Of a stretch of 39,051 nucleotides of DNA, positions 30,466 to 38,176 are shown in pieces. The stretch covers positions 1-39,051 of the forward strand of contig JAFAOG010000520.1 of assembly GCA_019237945.1 (NCBI GenBank). The letters run 5' to 3'. How positions within the stretch are numbered: the stretch's first letter is position 1; every line of letters starts with the position of its first letter. Both the position numbers and the translations under genes were made by a program. Under the pieces are notes generated by a model. That model ran no database searches, was not told the origin of the DNA, and worked only from the letters and a program-made list of their open reading frames with translations. This stretch comes from Deltaproteobacteria bacterium (GTDB lineage Bacteria > Myxococcota_A > Polyangia > Haliangiales > Haliangiaceae).

Positions 30466-31551
30466 CTACTGGATGACCGGCAAGCAGCAGCCCTGCACGC
30501 ACGACGTGCCGTTCGGGCACGAGGCGCCGTCCGGGTTGTCGACGCACTGGATGACGCCCGGGTCGCACAGCATTCCCGTGCCGGCGCAGAACGTCGCGCA
30601 CAGCTCGCCCGAGTCGCCGCCATGGTTCTGATCGCCGTCGTGCGCGATGACCTGGATGCGGTACGAGTGGCCGGAGATCAGGCCGACCTCGAAGCGCAGC
30701 TCGGTGCTGTAGGCCTGGGTGCCCTTGGACATGACCATCGCGGGGACCGGGTCTGCCTGCGTCGTCAGGTTCCAGTGGTTGGCCGCGGGGTCGGCCGTCG
30801 CGGGCGTGCCGACGTGGCTCGCGTCCTCGGCCGCGCTCTTCCACGAGCCGAAGATCGCGACGGGGTCGTAGGCGGGGCCGCCGTTCTGCATGTCGCCCGC
30901 CTTGCAGCTCGGGTCGACCGAGAGGTCGGTGATGAAGATGACGGGGCGAAGCGGGCGCGCCATCGTGTCGGTGCACGCGGGATCGCCCGTCTGCGGATAG
31001 TGGACGGCCGCGGGGTCGGGCGAGAGCGGGGTGACGGGATTGCTCGCCGTCGCGCAGCCGAGCGTGAGCGCGTGCTCGTCGTTGTACCAGACGTGGATGA
31101 TCGCGGGCTGCTGGCCGCCGCCGGACGCCTCGATGCCGACGAGCGTCGTGCTTTCGACGAAGCTCGCCGCCGGATAGCCGCAGTTATCGTTGGTGCCCGA
31201 CGCGTGCGGGATCGTGACGCCGGGCGTGCACGACGGCGCGCCCGTGTTCATGCTGCAGGTGCCGCCGACGGTGCCGCTGACGCTCGAGCAGTCGGTGCCG
31301 TTGCAGCAGAGCGGCGGGCGCGGGGACGGCTGCGTCTCGCAGGTCAGGCCGGGCGCGCAGCCGCCGGTCGAGTCGCAGAGACAGCCCTGCGTTCCGACGA
31401 TGCACGTCGTTGGCGCGCCGGAGCCCGCGCCACCGCTGAGCGGCGTGTCGAACATCGGCGGACCATCGCCGCCGCCGCTGCCCTTGTGGCCTCCGCAGCC
31501 TGCGAGCAGAAGCGCGAACGCGACCGTGGCGCGGCCAAGACTCGTCGGCAT
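30466..31551 (-). CDS. Cys-rich surface lipoprotein
   Basis: 361 residues. The N-terminus MPTSLGRATVAFALLLAGC is a lipoprotein signal with a good lipobox (LAGC, Cys19), followed by a Gly/Ser-rich tether. Residues about 48-115 and the last 40 are unusually rich in cysteine, spaced like small disulfide-bonded knots (CLCD, CCNGTDC, CVQGCC). The middle (about 120-310) is a beta-rich domain with no motif I can name. Proteins of this style are common surface components in Kofleriaceae and other myxobacteria; function is unknown. The second half of the repeat array abuts its stop codon, and it is transcribed on the strand opposite to the giant kinase gene. Confidence 0.82.
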   Translation of the reverse strand: MPTSLGRATVAFALLLAGCGGHKGSGGGDGPPMFDTPLSGGAGSGAPTTCIVGTQGCLCDSTGGCAPGLTCETQPSPRPPLCCNGTDCSSVSGTVGGTCSMNTGAPSCTPGVTIPHASGTNDNCGYPAASFVESTTLVGIEASGGGQQPAIIHVWYNDEHALTLGCATASNPVTPLSPDPAAVHYPQTGDPACTDTMARPLRPVIFITDLSVDPSCKAGDMQNGGPAYDPVAIFGSWKSAAEDASHVGTPATADPAANHWNLTTQADPVPAMVMSKGTQAYSTELRFEVGLISGHSYRIQVIAHDGDQNHGGDSGELCATFCAGTGMLCDPGVIQCVDNPDGASCPNGTSCVQGCCLPVIQ

Positions 31552-31608
31552 AGCCCCACGGTATCAACGCCTGGTGTGCCGCGCGACATGCGACCCCCGC
31601 CGACATGT

Positions 31609-31893
31609 CTACTCGACGATCTTCGCCTTCGCGACGAGTGATTCCTTGTACTTCTTGTCGGCGCGCTTGTTGAGCAGGCCGAGCACGAGCAGGAACGCCG
31701 ACGCGCCGAAGAACGCGGTCATGAAGTAGACGAACTTGTAGCCGCCGTACGTCGCCTGGTGATCCGGATCGGCGAGGCGGTAGCAGTAGAGATAGGTGCC
31801 GGTGCCGGCCGCCGCGCCCGCGAGCAGCGCGAGGAACAGCCGCTTCGCGCGACCGCCTTGATCCATGAGGTCGGGCTGCGGGAAGTCGGTCAT
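31609..31893 (-). CDS. Small two-helix membrane protein, unknown
   Basis: 94 residues. A short acidic/polar N-terminus (MTDFPQPDLMDQGGRAKR) precedes two membrane helices (about 19-40 and 56-75) and a Lys-rich cytoplasmic C-terminus (NKRADKKYKESLVAKAKIVE). The start overlaps the stop of the radical SAM gene (ATGA), making it the last gene of the TldD/TldE operon. I do not recognise a family. It could anchor or assist one of the operon products at the membrane. Confidence 0.75.
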   Translation of the reverse strand: MTDFPQPDLMDQGGRAKRLFLALLAGAAAGTGTYLYCYRLADPDHQATYGGYKFVYFMTAFFGASAFLLVLGLLNKRADKKYKESLVAKAKIVE

Positions 31894-32444
31894 TTCTTGA
31901 TGCTACCGCGAAGCTTGAGCGGGTCGACGCCCGTCAACACGAGCTCGCCCGTCGGGCCGATGCGCACCTCCGCGACCGGCGTCGCCTCGACATCGGCAAG
32001 CGTGTAGCGCGCGGTCAGCAGATGAATGCGCTGGTTCGCGGAGCCGCGCAGGCCGGTCGCGAGACGCTCGCCCGCGACGTAGCGGCCGTCGACGAGGACG
32101 TCGAGGTGCGCGAGGACATCGGGCCCGAGCGGCATCGCTTCGATCTCGGCGCGCGTGTAGCCGGAGAACATCAACGTCGAGAGGCCCCGTGTGCGCGCGA
32201 GCTGCAGCAACGCCAGCGCCGCCTCGGGCTGCTGCATCGGCTCGCCGCCGGAGAGCGAGATGCCGTCGACGTCGCCGAAGTCGAGCGTCTCGAGCGCGAG
32301 CTCGCGGCCGCCGCCTGCGTGCGTCGACGGGTTGAAGCAGCCCGCGCAGCCGAGCGTGCAGCCCTGGAACCAGATGACGAACCGCGTGCCCGGCCCGTTC
32401 GCGCGCGAGCGAGGCTCGATCGCGTGGACGCGCGGCGCCGTCAT
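31890..32444 (-). CDS. NrdG-like radical SAM protein
   Basis: 184 residues from the ATG at 32444, which overlaps the TldE stop (TGATG); a GTG at 32447 is equally possible. The radical SAM cluster motif is CTLGCAGC (Cys29, Cys33, Cys36; CX3CX2C), followed by the SAM-binding GGEP near residue 68. Length and layout match anaerobic ribonucleotide-reductase activases (NrdG) and related single-cluster activating enzymes. No NrdD-like glycyl-radical enzyme is in the window, so its partner is unknown. A peptide-modifying role alongside TldD/TldE is conceivable but not shown. Confidence 0.88.
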   Translation of the reverse strand: MTAPRVHAIEPRSRANGPGTRFVIWFQGCTLGCAGCFNPSTHAGGGRELALETLDFGDVDGISLSGGEPMQQPEAALALLQLARTRGLSTLMFSGYTRAEIEAMPLGPDVLAHLDVLVDGRYVAGERLATGLRGSANQRIHLLTARYTLADVEATPVAEVRIGPTGELVLTGVDPLKLRGSIKK

Positions 32445-34264
32445 CACTTTCCGGTCGGGCGCGGGACCGCGGGCGTCGGGCGCTCGCCGGCCGTCGAGCC
32501 GAACACGTCGAGCTCCTTGACGAGCAGGTCGGGCGTGATGATCGCGCTCTCGATGCCGCCCGACGGGACGAAGCCGTCGTCGGTGCCGCCCTGCAGGCGG
32601 AGCGAGAGCTGCGATTCGGTCGCGGCGAGGAAGTTGTAGACGGTGCGCTCCGTCGAGGTGCCGATGATGTCCTTCCAGACGCGGATCGGAATCTCGGCGA
32701 GCTGCGTGCCGCGCACGAGCTCCTCCTTCCCGTCGGGATAGACCTTGTAGGCGACGATCAGCGGCGGCGGCAGCTGCATGTCGGTCGTCTTGATCATCTG
32801 AACGAGCTCGCGGCGCGTGAACTCGGGCGCGCCCGTGATCGCGGCGTCGTCGAAGCGGCGCACGACGACCCCATACTTGAGGCCCTCGCCCTTGGCCGCC
32901 GAGATCAAGCGCGACTCGAGCGCCTTGCGCCCCACGCCGCCCTTCGCGGTCAAGAAGAGGTTCGTCGCGCTGCCGTGGAACGCGCCACCGTCGGCGGTGC
33001 GGCGCGCGTGGCCGTTGCTGACCTGATCCTTCTGCGACGGCGTGCGCGACAGCAGCAGCGTCTTCAAGACGCCGTCCTTGATCACGTCGACCTTCTGCGC
33101 GGCGACGCCTTCGTCATCGATCTTGTAGCCGCCGATCAGCGCCTTGTTGTCGCCGTCCTTCGCGGTCGGATCGTCGGTGACACTCAGCTGCGGCGACATC
33201 ACGCGCAGGCCCGTCTTGTCGGTCAGCGCGCCGCCGAACGTGCGTGCTTCCTGCGGCGAGAGGCCCTCGGGCACCGGCGTGCCGCCGAGGTTCGGCGCGA
33301 GCGAGAAGCGGACGAGGCCGACCGCGCCTTCCCCTTCGAACAGCACCGGGCCGGTGTAGTGCTCCATCACCGGCGCCTTCGCGAGCGCGGCGATCGACTC
33401 GCCGAGGTGCTTCGCTTCGCCGGTCAGGTCCTTGTCGGTCGGCAGGTCCTTGCCGGTGTGGCCGTAGCGCATGAAGTAGTTGTGGACGAGCTGGCCGTCG
33501 TCGGCCTGACCCTCGACCTCGATCAGCACGCCGGAGGCGCGGCGCGTATCGGTGACGGCGGTGCCTTCGGTCGTGATGTACCAGCGGCGCTCGAGGTACG
33601 ACGTCAGCGCGACGTGCGACTCGCGCAGGCCCGCCTGTTCGCGGAGCGTCGCCGAGATCGTCTTCGCGCGCGTCTCGAGCTCGTCGAGCGACTCGAGCGG
33701 CGGCACGAGCACCGGCTCCTCGGAGACGACCGGCTTGGTCTCGGTCCACGCGGGCACGTCGCTGGGGCGCAGCGTGCCGCCCGCCTTGCGCGCCTCGAGC
33801 TTGGCGTTGAGCTGGATCAGCGCCTCCTTGTAGGCCTGATCGGTGACGAGCCACGTCGAGCGCTTCGCGAGGCGCTTGTCCATCTCGAGCGGCAAGTTGA
33901 TCGCGGCGGTGCCGTCGATCTCGGTCGCCTCGGCGACGACGAAGTTGCCGTTGTCGAGCTTCGGGCTCCCGACGCGCACGCGCGCCTCGAGGTTGACGAA
34001 GTGCCGGTTGCGCTTCGACATCGTCTGGCCGAGCTCGGCCGACACATCGTTGACGTCGACTTCGGTGACCTTGTACGAGATCGAGTACGGCTTGGGCGCG
34101 CCGGGGATCTCGAGCTCCTTCATGTCGCGGTTCATTTCCTCGGCGATCTCGTCGAGGACTTCATTCGTGACCGCCTTCGACGGCGGACCGGCGGGCGGCT
34201 CGGGCGGCTTCTTCGCGAACGCGAGCGCGGGCGCGAACAGAATAACGAGCGCGAGGGACTTCAC
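32444..34264 (-). CDS. tldE: Exported TldE/PmbA-like protease subunit
   Basis: 606 residues from the GTG at 34264, which overlaps the TldD stop (GTGA) and opens a signal peptide (KSLALVILFAPALAFA, cleaved before KKPP); longer in-frame starts add Arg-rich sequence that is TldD shadow. The C-terminal half is TldD/PmbA-like: GLVRFSLAPNLGGTPVPEG region, KIDDEGVAAQKVDVIKDGVL, the NGHARRTADG block and YKVYPDGKEELVRGT. There is no HExxxH, as expected of the TldE subunit. It is much longer than E. coli TldE (about 450), mainly because of an extra N-terminal domain of some 200 residues. Export is unusual, since E. coli TldD/TldE are cytoplasmic. It should form a heterodimer with the product of the preceding gene. 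Confidence 0.82.
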   Translation of the reverse strand: MKSLALVILFAPALAFAKKPPEPPAGPPSKAVTNEVLDEIAEEMNRDMKELEIPGAPKPYSISYKVTEVDVNDVSAELGQTMSKRNRHFVNLEARVRVGSPKLDNGNFVVAEATEIDGTAAINLPLEMDKRLAKRSTWLVTDQAYKEALIQLNAKLEARKAGGTLRPSDVPAWTETKPVVSEEPVLVPPLESLDELETRAKTISATLREQAGLRESHVALTSYLERRWYITTEGTAVTDTRRASGVLIEVEGQADDGQLVHNYFMRYGHTGKDLPTDKDLTGEAKHLGESIAALAKAPVMEHYTGPVLFEGEGAVGLVRFSLAPNLGGTPVPEGLSPQEARTFGGALTDKTGLRVMSPQLSVTDDPTAKDGDNKALIGGYKIDDEGVAAQKVDVIKDGVLKTLLLSRTPSQKDQVSNGHARRTADGGAFHGSATNLFLTAKGGVGRKALESRLISAAKGEGLKYGVVVRRFDDAAITGAPEFTRRELVQMIKTTDMQLPPPLIVAYKVYPDGKEELVRGTQLAEIPIRVWKDIIGTSTERTVYNFLAATESQLSLRLQGGTDDGFVPSGGIESAIITPDLLVKELDVFGSTAGERPTPAVPRPTGK

Positions 34265-36063
34265 GGCTTCTCCTTCTGGATCGCGGGCGCGGTGAGGATC
34301 GGCGGCCGGTCGGGCGGGATGAAGCCCTTCTCGATCTCGAGCTTCTCGATCAGCAGCGACGGCGCGGACGCGGAGACAGGCACCCAGCCCGACTCGGCGC
34401 CGCACACGCCGTTGAACGTCTCGATCTGGCGCGACGCCGCGCGGATCGACTGCAACGCCACCAAGGGCGTGCCCGAGATATCGATGCCGCGCACGAGCTC
34501 CTTGTGGCCGTCGGGGTAGAGGCGATACGCCATCACCGGGTTGACCTTGAACGCCTGCGGCGCGAACGCCGAGGTGTTCGTGAAGCCGCCGCTGATGTCG
34601 GTGAACACCATGCCGTACGGGCGGTGCTGCTTCTTGACCTCCTCGATCAGCATCTTCTCGAGGTCGGCGTACTCGACGGATTTCGCGGCCTCGACGACGA
34701 GGTTGCCCTGGCGCGCGACCGGCGGCAGCCCCGGAGACCTACGCCCGTGTCCATTGCTGTGCGGGAACCCGGCGATCGGATTGCGGCCCATGTCGAAGCC
34801 GACCAGCTTGCCGTGATCGATCAGCTGCGCCTTGTGCGCGCGCACGCCCTCATCGTCGAAGCGATAGAAGCCGTTGACCTGGATGCCGTTGAGCGTCTCG
34901 ATCTCGGGGTTGTCGTAGACGGAGAGCCACTCCGGCGCGATGTCCTTGCCGACGTAGCTCGCGAACGTCTGACCGCTCGTCGTGTCCTTCTGGCGGTGAC
35001 CCTCGATGCGGTGACCGAACACCTCGTGGAAGAACACGCCCGAGGCACGGCCCTGCAGGATCGCGGGACCGACGTACGGCTCGGCGAGCGGCGCGTCGTG
35101 GAGCGCGTCGAGGTCGTCGGTGACCGTCTTGATCATCTTGTCGACCTCGCCGTCGCCGGGGAGGTCCTTCGGCGCGACGCCGAACCGTTGCTCGAGGCGC
35201 GACAGGTTCATGCCGTCATCGGCCTTCACGCCGACGGAGACGCTGAGCTGCGCGTTCGTCCACGACGTCTGCAGCACCGTGCCTTCGCTGTTGACGAAGT
35301 AGCTCGTGTTGAGCTGAAACACGACGCCGCACGTGCCGCGCGTTGCGGCCCCCTTCAGCGCCCCCTTCGAGCAGCGCTTGAGGCGATCGACCCACTGCGC
35401 CTTGTCGAACTCGAGCTTCGCGGGCGCCTCGATGTGCGTCTCCGTCGGCTCGTGCGCGAAGTCGGGATCGTACTTCTTCGCCTTCTGCAGCGTCTGCTGG
35501 TCCTGCTTGACGTAGTTCAGCGCCGACACGGCCTCGTGATACCGGCGATCCGTCTCGAGCCAGAGCGCGCTCGCGATCGCCTCCTTGTCGTCGCCGAACG
35601 GAACGTCGCCGCGGCGAGTGAGCGGAGCGTTGAGGCCATTCGTGTCGTCGGCGAGCTGGCGCGTGTTGTCGAGCTCGGGCGAGCCGACGCGGACCTCGAC
35701 ATCGAGGTTGCGCGCGACATCATCCTGATCCGTGACGAGCGCGCCGCCCTCGGCTTCGAGCGACACGATGCGCTGCTCGACGAGCTGGTAGCCGAGGTAG
35801 TACGCGGGCGTGCCCGTCTTCGCGAGCGCCGCCATCTCGCGCTCGTTCTCGGCCTTCATGACGTCGAGCAGCGGCGACTTCTTGTCGGGCGCGCTCGCGT
35901 CGGTCGGGGCGCTGGTGACGACCTCGATCTTCGCCGGAATGTTCGGCAGCTCCGTGGCGGCGAGGTTGCCGGGTAGCGGCGGGGGAACGGGCTTGGCGGG
36001 TGACTTCCCGCCGGCCCCGCCCGAGCAGGCGGCGACCACGACGAGCGCGAACGGCTTTCGCAT
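34261..36063 (-). CDS. tldD: Exported TldD-like metalloprotease (HExxxH intact), lipoprotein
   Basis: 600 residues from the ATG at 36063 (36096 would add 11 residues). The start opens a short lipoprotein signal (MRKPFALVVVAAC, lipobox VAAC). A Pro-rich tether and a long N-terminal domain precede the protease core: HEVFGH at residues 346-351 (the HExxxH zinc site) followed by RIEGH, then the YRFDDEGVRAHKAQLIDHGKL segment, NGHGRR, DISGGFT, and a final CGAESGWVPVSASAP block equivalent to the conserved Cys-Gly region of TldD. All landmarks lost in the pair at 14.4-17.0 kb are present here, so this is a probably active protease. It would cleave unfolded peptides in the periplasm. The operon continues with overlapping tldE, a radical SAM gene and a small membrane protein gene. 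Confidence 0.88.
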   Translation of the reverse strand: MRKPFALVVVAACSGGAGGKSPAKPVPPPLPGNLAATELPNIPAKIEVVTSAPTDASAPDKKSPLLDVMKAENEREMAALAKTGTPAYYLGYQLVEQRIVSLEAEGGALVTDQDDVARNLDVEVRVGSPELDNTRQLADDTNGLNAPLTRRGDVPFGDDKEAIASALWLETDRRYHEAVSALNYVKQDQQTLQKAKKYDPDFAHEPTETHIEAPAKLEFDKAQWVDRLKRCSKGALKGAATRGTCGVVFQLNTSYFVNSEGTVLQTSWTNAQLSVSVGVKADDGMNLSRLEQRFGVAPKDLPGDGEVDKMIKTVTDDLDALHDAPLAEPYVGPAILQGRASGVFFHEVFGHRIEGHRQKDTTSGQTFASYVGKDIAPEWLSVYDNPEIETLNGIQVNGFYRFDDEGVRAHKAQLIDHGKLVGFDMGRNPIAGFPHSNGHGRRSPGLPPVARQGNLVVEAAKSVEYADLEKMLIEEVKKQHRPYGMVFTDISGGFTNTSAFAPQAFKVNPVMAYRLYPDGHKELVRGIDISGTPLVALQSIRAASRQIETFNGVCGAESGWVPVSASAPSLLIEKLEIEKGFIPPDRPPILTAPAIQKEKP

Positions 36064-36128
36064 ATACGGGAAAGCGTAGGATGCGAACGGCACCAAATCA
36101 AACGCCAGGCCCGTTATGATCCGGCGAG

Positions 36129-36902
36129 ATGTCTGGCCGAGCCTCCGCTCTCGTCATCCACGATGACGGCGACGTCCTGGACTTGCTCACCAGGCTGTTC
36201 GAGGGCGCCGGGTTCGAGGTGATGGCCGCTCCGAGCGCGTTTCGCGCGCGCACCCACCTCGACGGTCAGCGCCATGTCGAGGTCGTGATCGCCCCGTGGG
36301 ACATCACGCGGGCCGCCGGCGGCGAGACGTACCGCTGGGTGCTGCAGAACCGGCCGGATCTGCGAAACCGCTTCGTGTTCATCGCCGACGAGGTGCCGGC
36401 GGAGTTCGATGCCGTCGTCGGTGGGCGCTGCCTCGCGGTGCCGCTGTCGGCGCTCGACGAGCTGGTGCGCGTCGCGCACGGCATCGTCCGCCGCGGCCGC
36501 ACGCCGCCGCACGGTTACCCGATCGTGACGGACCGGCCGAGCCTGCTGCTCGCCGAGGACGATCCGCTCGTGATGGAGGCGGCCGCCGGGCTATTGCACG
36601 ACTCCGGATACAGCGTGACGACGGCCGAAGGCGGCGGCGAGGCGTGCATCCGGCTCGAGCTGCGCGACTTCGACGCGATCATCCTCGACTGGAACATGCA
36701 CGACGGGAGCGGCGCCGACGTCTATCGCTGGATCCTGAAGAACAAGCCGGCGCTCGCGAGCCGCGTGATCTTCCTCAGCGAGGCGGATGCCGACGACTCG
36801 GGGCCGGTCGCGCCCGGCCGCCCGATGTTTCGCAAGGGCCAGGACTCGCAGGGCCTGCTCGACATGCTGAAGCTGCTCGTCCGCAACGTCAAAGCGGGCT
36901 AA
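36129..36902 (+). CDS. Tandem-receiver response regulator (first receiver degenerate)
   Basis: 257 residues made of two receiver domains and no output domain. The first (about 5-115) has lost the phospho-acceptor: the strand VVIAPW carries Ala55 where Asp is expected. The second (about 137-250) is complete: acidic pair in LLLAEDD (143-145), phospho-accepting Asp187 in IILDWNM, Ser217 in FLSEAD and Lys236 in FRKGQD. It probably works as a stand-alone signal-transfer protein in a phosphorelay, the first domain serving as a pseudo-receiver for binding or dimerisation. No histidine kinase is adjacent. The start ATG at 36129 is divergent from tldD across about 65 bp. Confidence 0.9.
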   Translation: MSGRASALVIHDDGDVLDLLTRLFEGAGFEVMAAPSAFRARTHLDGQRHVEVVIAPWDITRAAGGETYRWVLQNRPDLRNRFVFIADEVPAEFDAVVGGRCLAVPLSALDELVRVAHGIVRRGRTPPHGYPIVTDRPSLLLAEDDPLVMEAAAGLLHDSGYSVTTAEGGGEACIRLELRDFDAIILDWNMHDGSGADVYRWILKNKPALASRVIFLSEADADDSGPVAPGRPMFRKGQDSQGLLDMLKLLVRNVKAG

Positions 36903-38176
36903 TTGGTGCCGAGCACTTCGCGCGCGATGTCCTCGAGGTGCGCGAGCGCGGCCGCGAGGTCGAACAGCCGGTGCTCGTCCTTGTCGAGCATCAGCACGTA
37001 GCCGGGCTCGCCGCCACGCACGCGACCGCGCGGGTCGTACATCAGCCAGTCGTGCGGGTCGCCCCAGCACGCGAGCGGTACGCAATCCGCGAGGCCGGAG
37101 CTCTGCATCCAGTGAACGGCGCGCGCGGCGAGCGGCGTGGTCTCGCGGTAGTCGCCGGCGCCGAGGAACTCGTGCTCCCACAGGCGCATGCCGTTCGTGA
37201 TCGTCAGCAGCGCGCGATAGTCGTTCGGCAGGCTGATCCGGCGCGTGCGCTCGGCGTCGAGGATCGCGTCGAGGCGGACCGGCGGGCGCAGCTCGACCTT
37301 CTCGCCGAGCTCCTTGAGCGTGCCGACGAGGCTGTCGAGCGCAGTGCGCACGCCGTGCACGTACGGATCGACGTCGACCGGGATCGCGGGGACGTCGGCG
37401 CGCGCGAGCAGCAGCGCGAAGTCGGGATCGTGCTGGTACGCCATGAAGTCGGCGTCGCGGCGGAACTGCGCCGAGGTGGCGCCGGCCTCGAGTGCGCGCT
37501 CGACGGCGTACATCATCTGCACCTTGTCGCGGGCGACGGCGTGCGCGCGGGCGACATCGAACAGCAGCTCGGCGCTCGCATCGTCGGGGACGACCAGCGC
37601 GAGGCGGGCGATGCGCTCGCGATCGACGCCGATCGCCTGCAACGCATGGCGCAGGAACTCGCGCGCGTGGAAGCTATCGCGGCGGCCGCCGAAGTCATCC
37701 CAGCGATGGAGCATCAGGTCGACGAGCTCCTTGACCTCGCTGCCGCCGCGATGCTCGCGGGCGATCGGCAGCAGCATCAGCTGCGCGGCGCCGAGCGCGA
37801 TCTGCGCCTGTTGCTGGGTCGCCTCGCCGCGGATGCTCTCGAGGAACCTGCGCAGCGCGACGATCGGGTGCGGATCGTCGAGGATCTCGACGACGGGCGA
37901 GCTGCGCGCCATTCGATCGCGCGCGAGCAGCCGCCGCCGCGACGTCTCGGTCGTCGGGATCGCGATCGGAACCGCGCCGGATCCTTCGGCGGTGACGACC
38001 ACCGGCTTCGGCGCCTTCTTCTTCGTCGCGGTGCGCTTCTTCGGCGCCGGCTTCTTTTTCTTCGGCGCGGCCTTTTTCGGCGCGGCCTTCGCCTTCTGGA
38101 CGACCTTCTTCTTGGCCTTCGGTTTCGACGCGGCCGGCTTCTTCTTCTTCGGCTTCGCTTTGACGCGGGACTTCAC
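36899..38176 (-). CDS. Histone-H1-like Lys-rich tail fused to SUKH (SMI1/KNR4) domain protein
   Basis: 425 residues from the GTG at 38176, which overlaps the stop of the dehydratase gene (GTGA); the longer frame upstream is Arg-rich shadow. Residues 1 to about 65 are Lys/Ala/Pro repeats (KAKPKKKKPAASKPK and KKAAPKKKKPAPKK), like histone-H1 or HU tails known in myxobacteria. The middle (about 80-260) is helical and resembles a TPR/HEAT-like array, unassigned. Residues about 290-420 match the SMI1/KNR4 (SUKH) superfamily: LPNDYRALLTITNGMRLWEHE near 310 and the acidic-aromatic core FLGAGDYRETTP and PGYVLMLDKDEHRLFDLA. SUKH proteins often act as immunity proteins or protein-binding adaptors; DNA binding through the tail is inferred. 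Confidence 0.85.
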   Translation of the reverse strand: MKSRVKAKPKKKKPAASKPKAKKKVVQKAKAAPKKAAPKKKKPAPKKRTATKKKAPKPVVVTAEGSGAVPIAIPTTETSRRRLLARDRMARSSPVVEILDDPHPIVALRRFLESIRGEATQQQAQIALGAAQLMLLPIAREHRGGSEVKELVDLMLHRWDDFGGRRDSFHAREFLRHALQAIGVDRERIARLALVVPDDASAELLFDVARAHAVARDKVQMMYAVERALEAGATSAQFRRDADFMAYQHDPDFALLLARADVPAIPVDVDPYVHGVRTALDSLVGTLKELGEKVELRPPVRLDAILDAERTRRISLPNDYRALLTITNGMRLWEHEFLGAGDYRETTPLAARAVHWMQSSGLADCVPLACWGDPHDWLMYDPRGRVRGGEPGYVLMLDKDEHRLFDLAAALAHLEDIAREVLGTN

